Shown one piece after another: positions 62,158 through 64,000 of a DNA stretch of 64,000 nucleotides. This DNA comes from Pantoea sp. Eser (GTDB lineage: Bacteria > Pseudomonadota > Gammaproteobacteria > Enterobacterales > Enterobacteriaceae). Each line of letters begins with the position of its first letter. The first letter of the stretch is position 1. Location: contig SZZY01000002.1 of assembly GCA_009830035.1 (NCBI GenBank), positions 124,001 through 188,000 on the forward strand, read 5' to 3'. The notes under the pieces were generated by a model, which made no database searches, was not told the origin of the DNA, and saw nothing but the letters and a program-made list of their open reading frames with translations. The translations under genes and the position numbers were made by a program.

Positions 62158-63455
62158 ATGCGTCTGGAAGTGTTCTGTCAGGACCGAATCGGTCTGACGC
62201 GTGAACTGCTCGACCTGTTGGTTGCGCGCAATATCGATCTGCGCGGTATCGAAATCGCGGCGTTAGGCCGCATCTAACTCAACTTCTTCGCGCTGGAATT
62301 TGATGCTTTCAGCAGTCTGATGGCAGAAATCCGGCGTACACCGGGCGTAACAAATGTGCGCACCGTGGCGTACATGCCTTCGGAACGTGAGCATCGTGCG
62401 TTGAGTGCGCTGCTGGTGGCGATGCCGGAACCGGTCTTTTCCATCGATCTGAAAAGTAAAGTGGAACTGGCGAACCCGGCGGCGCAGAACCTGTTCAATC
62501 TTGACGAACAGAAGATGCGTAATTTCAGTGCCGGTAACCTGATTAACGGTTTCAATTTCATGCGCTGGCTGGAAAGCGAGCGGGTGGAAGCGCAGGCGCA
62601 GCACGTGGTGATTGAGGGGCGGGATTTCCTGATGGAAGCGCGCCCGATCTATCTCTCCGGTGAAGAGGGCCAGAACGATCAGCCGGTCGGTGCTATGGTG
62701 ATGCTTAAATCCACCGCGCGCATGGGCCAGCAGTTACAGAACTTGGTGGTAACCGACGAATCGGAGTTCGACCATATTGTCGCGGTGACGCCAAAAATGC
62801 GTCAGGTGGTGGACCAGGCGCGCAAACTGGCGATGCACGATGCGCCGTTGCTGATTATTGGTGACACCGGCACCGGTAAAGATATGCTGGCCCGCGCCTG
62901 TCATCTGCGCAGTGCGCGCGGTAAAAAGCCGTTCCTTGCGCTTAACTGCGCCTCGCTGCCGGATGACGTTGCCGAGAGCGAACTGTTTGGTCATGCCGCC
63001 GGTGCCTACCCGAATGCGCTGGAGGGCAAGAAAGGCTTCTTTGAACAGGCCAATGGCGGCTCAGTCTTGCTGGATGAGATCGGCGAGATGTCGCCAAGAA
63101 TGCAGACTAAACTGCTGCGTTTCCTCAATGATGGGACTTTCCGCCGGGTCGGCGAAGAACATGAAGTGCATGTCAATGTGCGCGTCATCTGCGCCACCCA
63201 GAAGAACCTGATTGAGCTGGTGCAGCGCGGCGAATTCCGTGAGGATCTGTTCTACCGGCTGAACGTCCTGACCCTGCATCTGCCACCGCTGCGCGATCGT
63301 CCGCAGGATATCCTGCCGCTGATCGAGATGTTTGTTGCCCGCTTCGCCGACGAACAGGGGATCCTTGCCCGCGCCTGTCGCCGCAGCTTAATGCCTTTTT
63401 AACCCGCTATGCCTGGCTAGGTAATGTGCGTCAGTTGAAAAATGCGCTTTATCGC
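62158..63455 (+). pseudogene. tyrR: TyrR transcription factor, nonsense, frameshift and lost HTH
   Basis: TyrR controls aromatic amino-acid transport and synthesis. MRLEVFCQDRIGLTRELLDLL (ACT domain) is followed by TAA at codon 40 (62275-62277) in place of Tyr in GRIYLNF. The next 350 codons are open: PAS region, GDTGTGKDMLAR, ELFGHAAG, GGSVLLDEIGEM and FREDLFYRLNVLTL. A shift near 63370 and then the join to tpx at about 63450 follow KNALYR, so the C-terminal helix-turn-helix (LAKRLGVSHTAIANKLREY in E. coli) is gone. Non-functional as a DNA-binding regulator. Confidence 0.92.
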
Positions 63456-63519
63456 CAGCCTGAGGATAACTGACCCGCAACGGTACTGCGTTACCCTGAA
63501 AATGAACAGTCTGAGACAT
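63440..63519 (-). pseudogene. tpx: Tpx thiol peroxidase, only the first 25 or so codons left
   Basis: On the minus strand ATG at 63519 reads MSQTVHFQGNAVPLRVSYPQAGDKAH, matching the start of E. coli Tpx (MSQTVHFQGNPV...PQAGSKAQ). After about 25 codons it runs into antisense tyrR. The peroxidatic Cys region is lost. In E. coli tpx lies between tyrR and ycjG in this orientation, so a deletion joined the two 3' ends. Confidence 0.82.
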
Positions 63520-63674
63520 ACTGATTCCTTTTTGATGGTGAAGAGATCTGACCTATAAACGGCTAAAAACGCGCTATAGTCGTTATTTATGACACAAATT
63601 TTAAGGGTTTACGAGTTCAATTATTGAGTTTAGTGCAGGCAGCCTGCCAATGCGTTGCAGATTCTGGAGAGTAA

Positions 63675-64000
63675 ATGAGAACGGTAAAAAGTTATCCCGA
63701 AGCCTAGCCGTTGCATACGCCGTTTGTCATTGCCCGTGGAATACGCACTGAAGTAAAAGTGGTAGTTGAAATTGAAGAGGCAGGCGTGAAGGGGGTCGGC
63801 CCTACGCACGCTACGGTGAAACCGAAGCCTCGGTACTGGCACAAATCGCCCCGCTGCTGCCTGCCTTACAGCAGGGAATGACGCGCGAAGCGCTGCAACA
63901 GGCACTGCCCGCTGGCGCGGCGCGTAACGCCATCGATAGCGCGTTATGGGATCTGGCGGCCCGTCAGCAACAGAGCAGCCTGTGGCAGCTCAGCGGCGTG
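63675..64000 (+). pseudogene. ycjG: L-Ala-D/L-Glu epimerase YcjG, nonsense and frameshift, cut by window end
   Basis: MRTVKSYPEA is followed by TAG in place of Trp (codon 11), then PLHTPFVIARG. YcjG recycles murein peptides. Near 63796 a small deletion removes the residues of relatives after VKGVG and changes frame; the second frame reads YARYGETEASVLAQIAPLL to AARNAIDSALWDLAARQQQ and continues past the window. Divergent from tpx, as in E. coli. Confidence 0.85.

Overview
The window is a chromosomal segment of a gammaproteobacterium of the order Enterobacterales, most like the Erwinia/Pantoea group. The evidence is gene content and order that follow the E. coli block from yciI/tonB through trp, topA-cysB-acnA, rnb, fabI, sap, psp and ycjX-ycjF to tyrR-ycjG, moderately high GC, and trpG and trpD as separate genes rather than the E. 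coli fusion. The species is inferred, not shown.

The dominant feature is decay. Housekeeping genes are intact: trpEGDCBA, rnm, yciO, rluB, sohB, topA, cysB, acnA, ribA, pgpB, lapAB, pyrF, rnb, fabI and pspFABCD. About two dozen others carry frameshifts, premature stops or deletions: tonB, a serine protease, yciK/btuR, araD, kdgT, cstA, a PTS permease, a chemoreceptor, a DUF1275 gene, a LysR regulator, all five sap genes, a phage Q antiterminator, a colicin and its immunity gene, ycjX, ycjF, the gtr trio, tyrR, tpx and ycjG. Several deletions have joined two neighbouring genes into one truncated reading frame. Many stops fall where relatives have tryptophan, as expected from G-to-A change. This is the pattern of a lineage recently restricted to a host, although one-base changes in A or T runs could be sequencing errors.

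Layout. 0.3-5.8 kb: envelope genes (cigR-like, yciI, tonB, yciA-yciB-yciC, a YkgJ-like protein, ompW with an FNR box, a BON lipoprotein). 5.9-12.7 kb: the complete trp operon on the minus strand with promoter, leader peptide and attenuator. 12.8-31.5 kb: conserved core genes, including the small genes ymiA-yciX-ymiC between cysB and acnA. 31.9-44.6 kb: an accessory sugar-uptake and sensing region, nearly all broken except rnb, an FdhF/YdeP-type oxidoreductase and a CMD-domain protein. 44.8-50.2 kb: fabI and a fully inactivated sapABCDF operon. 50.3-54.1 kb: a phage/bacteriocin island in which a colicin with a colicin A-like N-terminus and an E1-like pore domain faces its E1-type immunity gene, between two remnants of phage antitermination gene Q. 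54.2-59.1 kb: an intact psp stress locus with sigma-54 promoter and IHF site, followed by dead ycjX-ycjF. 59.2-64 kb: a dead gtr O-antigen glucosylation cluster, then tyrR, tpx and ycjG, all broken.

Functionally the window keeps tryptophan synthesis, central metabolism, DNA topology, membrane lipid and LPS control and envelope-stress response. It has lost TonB-dependent uptake, antimicrobial-peptide resistance, aromatic-amino-acid regulation, chemotaxis, sugar-acid uptake, O-antigen modification and bacteriocin competition.
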